Below, piece by piece: positions 24,788 through 36,135 of a stretch of DNA of 64,000 nt. Where the stretch lies: assembly GCA_030068075.1 (NCBI GenBank), contig CM057832.1, positions 74,057,502 to 74,121,501 of the forward strand. The letters are read 5' to 3'. Origin of the DNA: Paguma larvata (lineage: Eukaryota; Chordata; Mammalia; Carnivora; Viverridae). Each line of letters opens with the position of its first letter. The stretch's first letter is position 1. The notes beneath the pieces are model-generated. The model saw only the letters and a list, made by a program, of their open reading frames with translations, searched no databases and was not told the DNA's origin. Position numbers and translations under genes: made by a program.

Positions 24788-25139
24788 CTTTAATATGCTT
24801 TAAAGTTCCCAAAGGGAGCATACAATAAGTGGCGTTTCTCAAGCCTCCTTGATAGCAAAATCCTCCACCTACTCCTACCTTGCTTTGGGGCATTTTATTA
24901 ATTGGTGTTTTATGCTTTATGCTTTTGTCTCATTTCTTTTGGCCATTCCTTAATAATAATCTCAAGACTGTATATGTACCTTCTTCAAGGATCATTCGGC
25001 CATATGAAATGGATTAAACGCAGAGATTATGGACAATCGAGACTTTTTACAGTTTTCTGCATGATGAATTAGTATTTCACTTTTAGTGCCCTGGCCTTTT
25101 CAGAAGTGATAATGATTATGACTCATGACATAATTTGAG

Positions 25140-25355
25140 GCTTTACTCTGTTCCAGAACCTCTGCTGCATATTTTATAGGCATTCATCATATAATCCTCA
25201 CAACTGGGCTATAAAGTAATTGCCAGCATTTAGTCCCATTTTACAGAGGAACAAACTGATCCTCAGAGAGGCTAATTAATTCGAACAAGGCAAGGATGTA
25301 CCAAAACCCACTGGAGAGTCAGAATCTATAGTCTGTGTGCATTAACCACAAGAAT
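25140..25355 (-). repeat. MIR SINE, antisense
   Basis: 'ttctgcatattttataggcattcatcatataatcctcacaac'-like order, then 'cccattttacagaggaacaaactgatcctcagagaggctaa', then 'cattaaccac'. Fits antisense MIR. Confidence 0.65.
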
Positions 25356-25459
25356 ATACCATGTAGTTAATAACTCATTACCATGTCATAATAAAAAACA
25401 ATGCAAGTGTGATCCTTACCTAAATTCATTCAGTCTATGCGGCAAATTACCACAGAATT

Positions 25460-25620
25460 CGCCCACATATTTATTCACGTATTTGGTCACTCATCACTAA
25501 ACAGACACTGCTTTAGGTACTTGGGATATGGTAGAGAACAAAACATTCCACATCTGGGACTTTACGTAAGAGGCAATTCATCAGTAAGATAAGTAAATAC
25601 GCAAAATAGAAGGAGAGAAG
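25460..25620 (-). repeat. Probable L2 3' end, antisense
   Basis: 'cactgctttaggtacttgggatatggtagagaacaaaac' and 'catctgggactttac' match the antisense L2 3' end. What follows to about 26140 may be further old L2 or unclassified sequence. Confidence 0.5.
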
Positions 25621-26204
25621 GGTTCTGAAGGGTTGGAGGGTGTGCATTTTATTGTGGACCGGAAGAAGCAGGCAGGTCTCCTTGTCAGGACAAATTACAT
25701 GCGGGTTCAGAGAAGAGCCCTGGGTTTCACATAAGAAGGTCACTGTGGTCTTGGCAAGAACGGCCTTGGTGCCGTGAGGGGTCAGGATTCTGATGAGTGG
25801 CTTCAAGAGACAATGCGGAAAGAGCTTGTGGGGAGCAAGTATGAACAATGGTTTCAAAGGGAAAAGGAGAAACAAGACAGTAGCTGGACAAATATGAGAT
25901 TGCAAGAGGGTGTCTCCCCTCTCTCTTCTGAGATAGAATTCATGGTGTGTGGATGGCAGTCACATGGAAGGGAAGTTTTCATGATGAGAGAAAAGAGAAT
26001 TGACTGAGCCAAGCCTTGAGTGAGGTGAGAAGGTAAGGCATCTGTGAAGAAACAGAGGAGGCGGGTTTAACATAGAAGGTGACAAACTAATTCGCCTCAG
26101 TAATAGGAGAAAAGCTCAGATATGTGGTCACAGACATGTAAGTGGGTCAGCTGCGCCAAATAGAGCAGGAATGACATGGAAAATAATTTATTAGATTTCT
26201 TGGA

Positions 26205-26310
26205 GGCCCACATTCTGACTTGTTTAGCTATGCTGAATATCTATTTTCTGTAAAATTGGGGAGAACGGTATCTAGCTAATGAGATTATTGTGAAGATGAA
26301 AAGTCAAGAC
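26205..26310 (+). repeat. Probable MIR fragment, plus strand
   Basis: 'ctattttctgtaaaattggggagaacggtatctagctaatgagattattgtgaagatgaaa' matches the sense MIR core. It is cut by the SINE that follows. Confidence 0.5.
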
Positions 26311-26312
26311 CT

Positions 26313-26540
26313 GGGGCGCCCGGCTGGCTCAGTTGGTTTAAGTGTCTGACTTTGGGCCTGGGTCATGATCTCAAGTCTATGAGTTTGAGCCCTGCATCGG
26401 GCTCTGTGCTGATGGCTCGAAGCCTGGAGCCTGCTTCGGATTCTGTGTCTCCCTCTCCTTCTGCCCCTCCCCCACTCATGCTATGTCTCTGTCTCTGTCT
26501 CTCTCTCTCTCTCAAAAATAAATAAACATTAAAAAAAGTT
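26313..26540 (+). mobile_element. Felid CAN-SINE, plus strand
   Basis: SINE with head ggggcgcccggctggctcag and tail aataaataaacattaaaaaaag. The (CTCTGT/CT)n block is long (about 26480-26512). Only a weak 7-bp repeat aaagtca flanks it. Confidence 0.92.
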
Positions 26541-27089
26541 TAAAGTCATCATCTATTTTGGGGCTCAGAAGAGTGACCATACTGTGACAGACTGACAAAT
26601 GTTAAGTGTTTTAGTATCATTACTATTATGATGGCTACCACCACCACTATTCTCGTCATCACCATCATCATCGTTAACATTATTCATTGTACACAACCCG
26701 AATTATGTATCAAATAAAATGCAATCTCTGGGGAAACGAACAAGCTGTCGACTGCAGTATGGTTTGTTCAACACGGTTTGTCTAATGCGATGCTGGCACA
26801 TTAATTCTAAAGGCTGTCAACTGAATCAATTCTGATTGTGTTAAAGTCTTGGAAAAGAGTGTTATATTCTACTGACCCAAACGCTTATCTTCTAGTAAAT
26901 GAATAGGGAGCATTCCTGAAATCCAATATTTGCTACGTTTTTTGATTAGCAAGCAGGAGAAATGGATGCAATCAATATTTGGATTCCCTGAGCAAAATGT
27001 ATTCCCTTGGTGAGAATCTTTCTTGATATGTAGGCTTCTCCCTCATGCTGCCGCTTGCCATGATATCGCTGCCCCCCCTCCCTGGTCCT
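26541..27089. other. Unassigned intronic sequence
   Basis: No gene. 26630-26690 has short CCA/CAT-type trinucleotide runs (ccaccaccac, catcaccatcatcatc). Confidence 0.5.
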
Positions 27090-27640
27090 ACTTATCATCA
27101 ATTCTTCCCTGGACCATTTCACCTTCCGCCCTTATCTCCCCGTCACTTTCCCACACAGAGTCCATTCCCTATACAGCAGTCAGCTTTTAAAATTGTGTAT
27201 CCCCACAGGCCAGTACTCGGCTGAAAACCTCCAGTGGTTTTCTGTGATGGAATAAGATGCAAACGCCCTCCGTGGTTTAGGAAGCCCTGCTGAGCTGGCC
27301 CCTGCCTACCTCTCCGAGCCGCCTCCTCCTGCCTGCTTTCCGTCCACATTGGTCCCATCACCCAAATTAGCGTTTTGTTCGGTGAACACGCCTGATTATT
27401 CTGCCCTCGCGGTGCTTTGCCCTTGCCGTTCCTACTGCAGAGCATATTCCTTCCACCTGACTAGCATCCTATCAATAACGTCCCCATTCACATATCACCC
27501 CCCTGTCCTCCTTAACTACAGCGGTTCCATCCTTCCCTCTTTCCCGTTTATCTCATTTATAACACTTATCCTTTACTTGTAGTCTTGATGGTTTCTAGGT
27601 TTGTTTCCTGTCTAATGACTAGAACGTAGAGACTTTTATG
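27090..27640 (+). mobile_element. L2 LINE fragment, plus strand
   Basis: 'gaaaacctccagtggttttctgtgatggaataagatgcaaacgccctccgtggtttaggaagccctgctgagctggcccctgcctacctctcc' follows the L2 ORF2 C-terminal region in order, then 'gtgctttgcccttgccgttcctactgcagagc'. Ancient and interrupted. Confidence 0.7.
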
Positions 27641-28458
27641 TATTGCACGCAAAACTTAGAGGTCTCCTTCACTGCTTCATCTACACTGAATAGAAAGTGG
27701 GAGTACACTAAGGGTAGTAGAAAGAATCAATACATTTCACTTCCCCTATTTTCATAGATGATACAGTTAAAACCCTAGCGGGCCAGAATGACTGTAAGCT
27801 GTCACATAGGTTTTTACCTCATTACCTGAGGGAACTGTTGCAGTAATCATTTATTCCTTCATTCCTTAAGTCACTCAGTCAATAGATCACTTATTTATTT
27901 CTGAGTCACACTTTATAATCTAACTTCGTATAGTTTTCAGCCGGTCATTTTCCATATATTTGACCACGTCCACTATATAAAGAAAACAACGTAGAATAAT
28001 GTCAAAGAACATAAAATGTACTGCGCCGTTGGTGCTTGATAACAAAGAGGTGGAAGGTTTCTTTCCCCTGGAAGACTAATATACTGCTTTTAAAATGTTA
28101 AATGATATATTCACAGCTATTTAGAGAAACAGCTCTTGGGAAAATGTAAATTCAACGCAAGACGACAAACATAGATACGGAGAATAGATTTGTGTATCAA
28201 GAGGTTCTCTTGATGAAACGGAAGACGTGCCTTTAAGGGGAAATGAAACGAAGGTGAGGACAGACGTAGGAAGAACGAAATGTAGGACACTCAAGAACTC
28301 AGGAAGTCTATGAGTTTCCACTAGATTGTTTTTAATCCACCACTACAGGTAAACTCAACGGAATCATCTAGAATTCTGCTGTATGGAAATGGTAGAGAAG
28401 GATGGGGGACTGAGGAGAAATATCAAGTTTTTTGGAAGGACATGATCTCTTCTCTGAA
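27641..28458. other. Unassigned intronic sequence
   Basis: No gene or repeat recognised in about 0.8 kb. Confidence 0.5.
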
Positions 28459-28556
28459 AAAAAATATATGTATACATACATTTTGTGTGTGTGTGTGTGT
28501 ATGTGTGTGTGTGTATATGCAGACACACATACATACACACACACATACCTATAAAT
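28459..28556. repeat. Compound TA/GT/CA microsatellite
   Basis: (TA)-rich start, then (GT)n with an AT break, then (CA)n: tgtgtgtgtgtgtgtatgtg...acacatacatacacacac. Confidence 0.9.
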
Positions 28557-28559
28557 AAA

Positions 28560-28795
28560 ATCTATTTCTTGAGCACCTACCATGTTTCAGGTATTGTGTT
28601 GATTGCTTTTATGCATTATCGTCTCACCTAACCCTTATAACATCTCTGTAAGTAAGTCCTATTATTCCCTTACTTGAGAAGAGAAAATGGAGAACGGAGG
28701 TAATTTGATCTATATCAGGTCGGAAAGCAGTAAATGACAGATTCCGGACTCAACCCCGGCTAAGTCCAAAGCCCATGTGCATTAAACACGAAAAA
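28560..28795 (-). repeat. MIR SINE, antisense
   Basis: 'tctatttcttgagcacctaccatgtttcaggtattgtg', 'cacctaacccttataacatctctgtaagtaagtcctattattccc', 'gactcaaccccggctaagtcc' follow the antisense MIR consensus over nearly its full length. Confidence 0.75.
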
Positions 28796-29691
28796 CCCTA
28801 TCCCATTAATCTAATCACATGTAAATGGGTTGCTGCTGCTTTTCCATAATTGAATGTGCAGGATAGCTGCCAGAGGAGAATCTGTTGTTACTTACCTTAA
28901 CTCTACAAGTAAATGGTTCGTTTTAAAGCTAGCCCTACTTTTTTTTGTAAGATTGAAACCTTGAAAGAGCTTCAGGGAAATGTTGAATAAATTATGGTAT
29001 GTCCATATTCTGAAAATTTTCAAACATTAAAATAAATTCGTTCTATCCTTTTACGCTGCCGTGGGAGAATGCCCACGACACACTGTGAAGTGAAAATTGC
29101 AACGAGCAGATGCGTGTGACCTGTCTGTTGTGTGAATGCGTACGCGAGTCTAGAAAGCTGTAGTTCGTACTCAACAAGGGTTACCTAGTTGGGTGAGAAA
29201 TCTTTTAATTTCGACTTTACAGTATGAGTTATTATAATAAGCATAGGTTAATATTGTACTTAATAGTGAATAGAGAGTAATGTTTTAAAATCTCTTTGTT
29301 TCTACATATAATCTTCCTATAAATTTGAATAGCTTCCTGGGAAGCTCTTCTTTCTTATCTTAACCCTTTCCTCCTCCAACCAAAGTACTGCATTTTTAAC
29401 CTGTTTTACACACTGAACTTCCAGTTAAGATTTCTACGGAATGAAAGATTCCCTAGAGAAAATAAATTTGAAAACTACTGGTTCCTATCACCTGATTCAA
29501 CGGCAACAAGTGAATACGGGGCCTTCTCTGTATGTGCAGCCATGAGATTATTAATTACTAGTTACTAACATGAGTATATTAATAAGAAATTCCAGCCTAC
29601 TCTTTATCAAAAGCCATATGCATACGACTTGAAAATTAAAGATGAACTAAGCTTGATTTATTAACTTGAATGACCATTCGATCGATGGCCT

Positions 29692-29735
<44 letters not shown>

Positions 29736-31351
29736 CTAATCAGCAGCCTAGGGCTTTGGTCATGGAGTCCCCAGATTACTTACATTCATTTGGTGTTCAG
29801 ATACCTTGAAAGGGAAATGCTAGCCACAATTTAAGACCCTATTCTATAGCTTCAGAGGGCTCTAAAGTATCTAAAAATTGACAGAATGAGAAAGGATGCC
29901 TTTACCGAGCCTGAGCTATCCTTCAGTTAGGAAGTGCATTCTGAACAACTGAAAAAGCTTTTCCTTCCAATCTATTTCAAAATAACCAGGAGACAGCTTA
30001 GCTCACAGTCTTGTGATTAAATCCTAACACCAATCCCACAAAGGTGGAAGAAGCATTATCATTTGTACTTCAGCGGCACCGTGACATTAATCAACTGCAT
30101 GCATCCCCCCGCTCCAAACCCGGGCCGAATATACGACCATCCCGAGGTTGGCATAATTCGTAGGAAATTAAATGAAATTCAACCGACGCTTATGGAGTAC
30201 TCGCTAGAATTCCATTTTCTCTCTGGGTTTTGCAAAGCCCATAAGGACGGGTAGAGCTCAGCTCTGCTATCTACAATTCAACGAGGAAGATACAGGCAAG
30301 AATACCTCTGGTATAAAGCACACCATAACAACGATATGTAACACCACTCAGAATATGAAGTTTAGCAGGTGAGGGGTAGGGATCGCGTGCACGTAGGTCT
30401 AGTTTGGGCAGTGAGAAGGCTTCTGGGGAGAGGCAGCATTTTAACCGAGGCTTGATGGTGGAACAGAATTAGCTGTAGAGTAAGAACATGTGGGAATGAG
30501 GCAGGGATGCCCAGGAAAATCAGTATGTGATAAAGGACAGGAAGAATGGAAGATGCTTACATTTCAAAAAAAGTAAAAAGAGATGGTAAGGACAGGAAGG
30601 GTGGGCCCAGATCATGAGTAAAACCTATGCTTTAAATCACCCACAGTTTCGTTCACGAGTAAGAAACAGAAGGGAGTGGCTTCTGACGGAACGCTCCTCC
30701 TTCCACGGTTAGGAGTATACAGTTTCCTTGTTTTTATCTAATTAAAATAAGATAGGGCTTTTTAAGATCTGTAATTTGAAGGAAACATTTGATTACATTA
30801 GGTTATGTGGCCGGTTTTTGCAGAGGAGTAACGGTGAGCGGGGTTTTTAGTGAAATCAAGGAAACTGACGATGGGTTGAGCTGCCTGGTTAGGGAACCTG
30901 GGAGGCAGCATTAAAAATATTATTGCCCTCAGACAGCAGTGGAGGCAAGGGAGTATGAAAGGGGCAGGCCCAGAAGGGCACTGCCGGTGACCTGGAGCAC
31001 CAGTTGGAGAGACTGAATATCTTCATCTCTCCATCTCACAGTGCTGAGTATTTATTTCTCCAAGTGCGAGATTAACACGTATTAATGAATGGGTTTCCTC
31101 TGAGCAAATCTAAGCATCCATATAATCCTCTGTTCTTGTCAGAGGAAACTCTCTAGCTCTTAGCTCATTTTCAGAACGGATGCAACACCAAGTTCCAAAG
31201 TGAAATGCATCTCTTTCCATAAGCCTGTCTCTCCCGGCTCAGCTCTGAGCTCCACTCATGCCTTTGGACCGAAGGACGGGAACCCGCAGTTGCACGGATG
31301 GCTTCATAGGCGAATCGACAGAGTGTGAGTGGAGGTGCTTTTAAGACCTAC
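28796..31351. other. Intronic sequence downstream of exon B, mostly unassigned
   Basis: No SINE or other young element is seen. It includes a (GA)n microsatellite (listed separately). 30360-30640 faintly resembles old unclassified repeat sequence. No coding exon found. Confidence 0.5.
29694..29731. repeat. (GA)19 microsatellite
   Basis: Uninterrupted GA dinucleotide repeat of about 38 bp, after 'gcctagg'. Confidence 0.97.
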
Positions 31352-31524
31352 CATTCTAACGCCGTTTTCAAAGGCTTGCCGGGTGAGTGGAGCTGGTCCG
31401 TCCACAGTCTTGCCGTCATCGTCTGGGCCCCAGCTGGCACTGTAGATATGCACGTGCTGGGGATTGAAGCTAACCGATTTCGCTTCAACCATGTCCGTGA
31501 CATCTCCATCCAGCATCCGAACCC
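31352..31524 (-). CDS. PCSK5: PCSK5 exon B: substrate-pocket exon of the catalytic domain
   Basis: Internal coding exon of 173 bp (two bases finishing a Gly codon plus 57 codons). It runs from [16 protein letters not shown] to AFENGVRM. The [16 protein letters not shown] block corresponds to the furin segment with Asp258 (S1 pocket) and Asp264 (S4 pocket), and VEA matches furin Glu236 (S4). The furin Glu230 position is Asp here (GDV), a conservative change. [17 protein letters not shown] and [14 protein letters not shown] distinguish PCSK5 from PCSK6, which has VVEAKSLGIRP-type residues, and from furin. The acceptor is ctgtctggaag|GG and the donor AATG|gtaggt. It joins exon A in phase 1 (G+GG) and exon C in phase 0. 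No stop or frameshift is seen. Skipping this exon alone would shift the frame. Confidence 0.97.
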
Positions 31525-32740
31525 CTTCCAGACAGAAGGGAATTAGCTTGAATAGAGGCTTCACTATATAACACCCGAACAGCCCAAGACATTGCCCAGT
31601 TACAGCATTTTGGGGGGTAAAGAATAAACTTAATCAACAGTCATGTGAGCATATCCTCTCCCTGCTCCCCCCACCCCAATAAAAAGGATAATGTAGACTC
31701 TTCTGAAGCTTTCTTGGAGAGAAAGTAACTTATATTATACATGATGGAACAAAACTTCTTTAAAGTCTTTTTTTATCCATTATTCTCTTTTTTAAAAGTT
31801 TCCCCAATTTCTCCCTCCTCTTAATCCCTGTCTTTAGAGAGTACTTGACGGAGAAAGCCCCAGGCAATCCGTCTTCCCTAAATTTCTCTTCATTAGGTAA
31901 CTCGTGTTCATAATTGGTAGAAAGCATTCTGACCTCAGCGATCTCCCCAAATTTGGAAAGCGGCCAAGTTAGGTGGGTCTAATTTCCTCCATATTTAAAA
32001 TTATCTCCTAATCTGTAAGACTGATGTGAACTTAATATATTAGTTCTTTGCCAAGTTATTTATGAGTCAAATAATAAATGAGAATGCTCTTGGAGCATGG
32101 AACACATCAAATAATTCTCAAAGGGCTTTAATAATGTTTAGTCATTAATCTTCATTTACGCATATTCCTGCCGGACAGACAGGAATTTATTATTACCCTT
32201 AATAGGCAAAAATAGACAGAGATATGCAAAAATAAATTACAGGTCAAATGGCAGGCTTTCCTTCATTCCTTTTAGTTTTGAGACTTGAAACAACAACAGA
32301 ACATCTAATTATTAAGTAAACATCTCTCTCCTACAGCTTAAGCTAACTACCATCACGGAGACACGGCATTACTTTACAATCCTATCTTTATGCTCCAAAT
32401 TTACTCCTTAGAAAAAAAACCTTGTTATCTAGTAGGATTTCACGTTTTTATGGCTACCGACACATTATTTATAATAAAACCGCAAATCAGGCAGCTTTAA
32501 TACTATGTGGTTTCAGGTGGGACTTCCGGTAGAAAATAAACCTACTCTTGAAAAAAAAACGCTAACTTCCTTGTGCTTTAAAAAATGGTTCGACTTTTAA
32601 CTCTAAAATTTACAAACATAAAAAAATAGAAAGAATGACCATGAGCATGGATATTGACAACACTCAAGAACTGTTAACATTTTTGCCATGTTTTCAGCAG
32701 AACCTTTTTAAGCTATGTGACAGACAGGTCACTATATCCT
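31525..32740. other. Unassigned intronic sequence upstream of exon B
   Basis: No gene. 32630-32720 ('gaccatgagcatggatattgacaac', 'tttttgccatgttt') resembles a decayed LINE piece, too short to name. Confidence 0.45.
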
Positions 32741-32746
32741 TTTATA

Positions 32747-32947
32747 TGCATGTGTGTATATATATACACACATATACAACATGTGTATGTATATATGTAT
32801 AAATATATATACACAATATGTGTATATATATACTACATGGATATATACTACATGTATACATATATATGAATATATATACACAATATGTGTATGTATATAC
32901 TACATGGATATATACTACATGTATACATATATATACACACACATATA
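32747..32947. repeat. AT-rich repeat with a 67-bp tandem duplication
   Basis: (TA)/(CA)-rich stretch. A 67-bp unit starting acacaatatgtgtatatata begins at 32811 and again at 32878, with few differences. It produces long open frames on both strands that are low-complexity and not genes. Confidence 0.93.
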
Positions 32948-33352
32948 TTTTACAAAAGAACAGTAGAAATAAACACCCAGTACACATTAAATTTCCCTGA
33001 AGCATCCCTAAAGACATTGAGCTTGATTGTTCTAGCTCTTGGCTGTCTTTTCTGCTAGACTTTTGGATTTTTAAAGGAGATGTATACAACAGGTGATATG
33101 GAGAACAACGGTTGTAAAACAACACTTTAAAAATTATGAAATGGAAACTGTACTCCGAAGGCATTTCAGCATTTCGTTTCGTGGGAGTGGAAAGCCTGGC
33201 TCTCTGCATATACTTGGTCCTAAGTAGTCGTTGGTTTACTTTAACTTGACATGAATATTCAAAATTCATCTGCGTGGTTTTTACTAAAAAAAGATGAATT
33301 TCATATTCTTCAATTTTTACTTTTCACTATTTCAAAGCATAAAACGCAACGA

Positions 33353-33960
33353 CAGCTGACCTTTGAACAACTCAGGGTTAGATGTGCTAACCTAACCCTT
33401 CCCCACCACCATGCAGTCAAAAACCCACGTACAGGGGCACCTGGGTGGCTCAGTCAGTTAAGCTTCTGACTTCAGCTCAGGTCATGATCTCACAGTCTGT
33501 GAGTTCGAGCCCCATGTGGGGCTCTGTGCTGACAGCTCAGAGCCTGGAGCCTGCTTTGGATTCTGTGTCTCCCTCTCTCTCTCTCTGACCCTCTCCCACT
33601 CATGCTTTGTCTCTCTTGCTCTAAAAAATAAATGAAAATATAAAAAAAAATTAAAAAAAAAACAAAACCCACGTACAACTTTGACTCCCCCAAAACCTAA
33701 CTACTAATAGGCAAAACTTAACTACTGCTGACTGGAAGCCTTACCGATAACACAAACAGTCGATGGACATGTATTTTGTATGATATATGCGTTATATATT
33801 GTATTCTTACAATAAAATTAAGTTAGAGCAAAGAAAAGGTTATGAAGGAAATCTTATGAAGGAGATAATACATTTACTGGACTGGATTGTATTCACTGAC
33901 AAAAAATCTGCATATAAGTGGACCCGCACAGTTCAAATCTGCGTTGTTAAGGATAAACTG
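33353..33960 (-). mobile_element. Tigger-like element (same family as 16312-16614), interrupted by a SINE
   Basis: Left end cagctgacctttgaacaac; right end gttgttaaggataaactg followed by TA. Internal 'ttgactcccccaaaacctaactactaatag', 'gccttaccgataacacaaacagtcgat' and 'gtggacccgcacagttcaaa' match the family consensus. It lies in the opposite orientation to the 16312 copy. Without the SINE and duplicated target the element is about 364 bp. Confidence 0.88.
33434..33663 (+). mobile_element. Felid CAN-SINE nested in a Tigger-like element, plus strand
   Basis: Complete SINE from ggggcacctgggtggctcag to an A-rich tail. Perfect 14-bp target duplication aaaacccacgtaca at 33420-33433 and 33664-33677. 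The duplication is made from the Tigger-like element's own sequence, so the SINE is the younger insertion. Confidence 0.95.
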
Positions 33961-35628
33961 TATTTTATCGGGACAAAGAGGTCTGAAATAAACACTGGCC
34001 TATATAACTGCCTGAAGCAGAAATATCTCTACACTATACCTGTATTCAGTTTCTAGGTCACACAACCAATGGCAAGTCCATGGGGAAAAAAAAAGAAAAA
34101 AAAAGCTTGATGAAATCCTATTGAGAGAGTAAATACTACTTTTCTAACCAAAAATTAACAAGTGAGAATTTGCTTCGACAAGTTGAAAGATGAAAGGTTG
34201 ATTTCTCTTTATCTGACCGCAAGCTTTCGTGCTTTGGGTCTGGGGATTAAATTTCTAATTCAGAATGTTCTTGTTCTGGGGATGACAGAGCATTTGTGAG
34301 TCACTGCCATACATTCGTTTCCTCACTGAAGCCCTGTTGGGCTAGTTCAGCAGCTCATCTGTGAGTTCACGCCTTCGCTTCCTCAAGGCCAGCGAGTGCT
34401 GGGTTAGCACTGGAGAGTAATGACGGGGACACGGATATGTGTCAGTGTATGTGAGGGACTGTGTTTGTCTGGGACAGCACAAAGGGTTGACTAGGCAGCC
34501 ACCAGAGCCATTTGATTCTCCTGAGACTACTCAGGGTGTCCAGCAACCTCATCATTCTTCAGGGGAAATTTCTGTCTCTTTCCTTTAGCTCCTTCATGAA
34601 CCTTCCCCTTGACACATAGCAGATGCTCTCAGGGTACAGCTAATTCCTGGTTAACGAGCTGCCATACTCTAAGAATTTGGTGTGAATTAAAGGAGAGAAA
34701 GGGTCAATGTACTGAGCACTGACATTCAAGGCAGAGTCAGAAAACCTTCCCTTAGCACTGTTACCCCAAACATTTCATGTTACAAGACCTCTACATTCAC
34801 CCTAGAAAGGACTGTTATTTTTATTTATTTGTTTTTTTAGATCCAATTCTATTTACCCCCCGGCAACAGACAGAGTCCTGGAAACAAAGATGGTGGTCTA
34901 GTCACCGGGAACTTCATTCATCTGTGACACTGTTTAGGACACCCCAGAGGGGACAACTTCAGAGTGACTAGGATCTATACTCTCTCTCATAATGCGTTCT
35001 TCCTATTTGTGAGTGACTGTGGCACTAGGCTACAGCCAACAAAGATGATAACAGATGGGAAAGTAAGGGTTTGCTTCTATTAATGGCTAGATTTATGCTA
35101 CTTTGGTTGGGTCCTCATAGTAGGCATCTGTCTATTTGAGTTTGTGCATGCGTGGGGAATGTATATACATAATCTGGAATTATTAACAGTACCAGTATCA
35201 CCACAAGGAGGTTTTACCACTCGCCGTTTTCGCTTCAATTAAAAGAAACTTTTTGTAAAGCATAAGGACAAAGAAAAAAATGGGTTTTCTATTTTGACAT
35301 AATTTCAAACTTTTCCTTTCCATAGAGATATGAGGGGCTGGTATTAACATTATCAGCTCTCTCTGACCCAGGCAGCAATTGTATAGTTCAGGATAGAGAT
35401 GTCAATGACCCCATCTTTGTGACCGGACATTTTTCTTCATGCCTGTTTTGAAGAAAGAAATCTCTGTGTTTGCGACACTTTCAGGGATTGGCTTCAAAAG
35501 CCTTTAACCATATTTAATCACACGGGCTAAGGTGGTCATTTTCGGCAATAGTGAACACGACTCTGCAATTGGATCCCTCTCTTGAGCTCACAAAGGGTTC
35601 CGCATCCACCTAGGTTAGTTTCCCATAC
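33961..35628. other. Intronic sequence between the Tigger-like element and exon A, unassigned
   Basis: About 1.7 kb without a gene, RNA gene or young repeat that I recognise. Confidence 0.55.
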
Positions 35629-35717
35629 CTCCGATCTTGGCATTGAAAGCAATTCCGACTGTGCAGTGAGAGTTGTTTGCCGCGGCTGCCACTTCTCCAG
35701 CACAGCGGGTCCCATGC
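35629..35717 (-). CDS. PCSK5: PCSK5 exon A: catalytic-His exon of proprotein convertase 5
   Basis: Internal coding exon of 89 bp. It encodes the end of a split Lys codon, then 29 residues starting [16 protein letters not shown] and ending FNAKIG, then the first base of a Gly codon. PCSK5 is a calcium-dependent, furin-like serine endoprotease of the secretory pathway and cell surface that cleaves precursors after basic sites. The HGTRCAG motif holds the catalytic His (His194 in furin numbering). NNS is a possible N-glycosylation sequon. The acceptor reads ctccctgcag|GC and the donor GGAG|gtatgg, both on the minus strand. The intron before it is phase 2 and the one after is phase 1. The residues match PCSK5 rather than furin or PCSK6 when read with exon B. 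The upstream exon with the catalytic Asp is not in the window. Protein identity is from recalled family sequence, not a search. Confidence 0.95.
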
Positions 35718-35914
35718 CTGCAGGGAGAACACACACACTTGCTGAAGTATGAGGCTCCATCTTTACACACTCAAAAACCGTCACCGCCACCATCCAGACT
35801 TCAAAGTGGTGAAGAAGGCAGCAAGCTGTGGATGTTTCTGGAGCTTCTACCCAACTAGCACATAGCCTGCCCACGGCAAATTTTTAGCATTTCATTACAT
35901 TCTGTTTTGGATTA

Positions 35915-36135
35915 CAGTAAAACCTTCGTTTGTGAGCATAATTCGTTCCAGAAACATGCTTGTAATCCAAAACACTCATATATCAAGGCTCAGTTGTGAT
36001 CATGTGACATTTGCCATCACATACTACTCATATTGCAACTCGTCGCTCGTTTATTAAGTTAAAATTTATTAGACGTGTTTGCTTGTCTTGCAGAACACTT
36101 GCAGAACAAGTTACTTGCAATCCAAGGTTTTACTG
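35915..36135. mobile_element. Complete small Tigger-like DNA transposon
   Basis: 221 bp with inverted ends cagtaaaaccttcgtttgtg (left) and cttgcaatccaaggttttactg-type (right), flanked on both sides by TA (35913-35914, 36136-36137), the expected mariner/Tigger target duplication. Internal 'ataattcgttccagaaacatgcttgtaatcc' matches a known Tigger-type consensus; I am unsure of the family name. No transposase is encoded. It sits 197 bp upstream of the exon A acceptor. Confidence 0.88.

Larger units (their letters stand above)
8830..31351 (-). other. PCSK5: PCSK5 intron between exons B and C (22,522 bp)
   Basis: Bounded by donor gtaggt (from 31351) and acceptor gcttgtgaacag (to 8830), phase 0. 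It holds many SINEs, three LINE-1 3' ends, MIR and L2 pieces, one MaLR LTR and one small Tigger-like element. I see no coding exon or RNA gene in it. Confidence 0.93.
31525..35628 (-). other. PCSK5: PCSK5 intron between exons A and B (4,104 bp)
   Basis: Bounded by donor gtatgg (minus strand, from 35628) and acceptor ctgtctggaag (to 31525), phase 1. It contains a Tigger-like transposon with a SINE nested in it, and an AT-rich tandem repeat. I see no gene in it. Confidence 0.93.

Noticed and set aside
32742..33269. Longest open frame in the window (175 codons, minus strand), with Tyr/Ile/Cys/Val-rich sequence
   Set aside because: Most of it is the translated TA/CA-rich tandem repeat; no start context, domain or conservation to support a gene.
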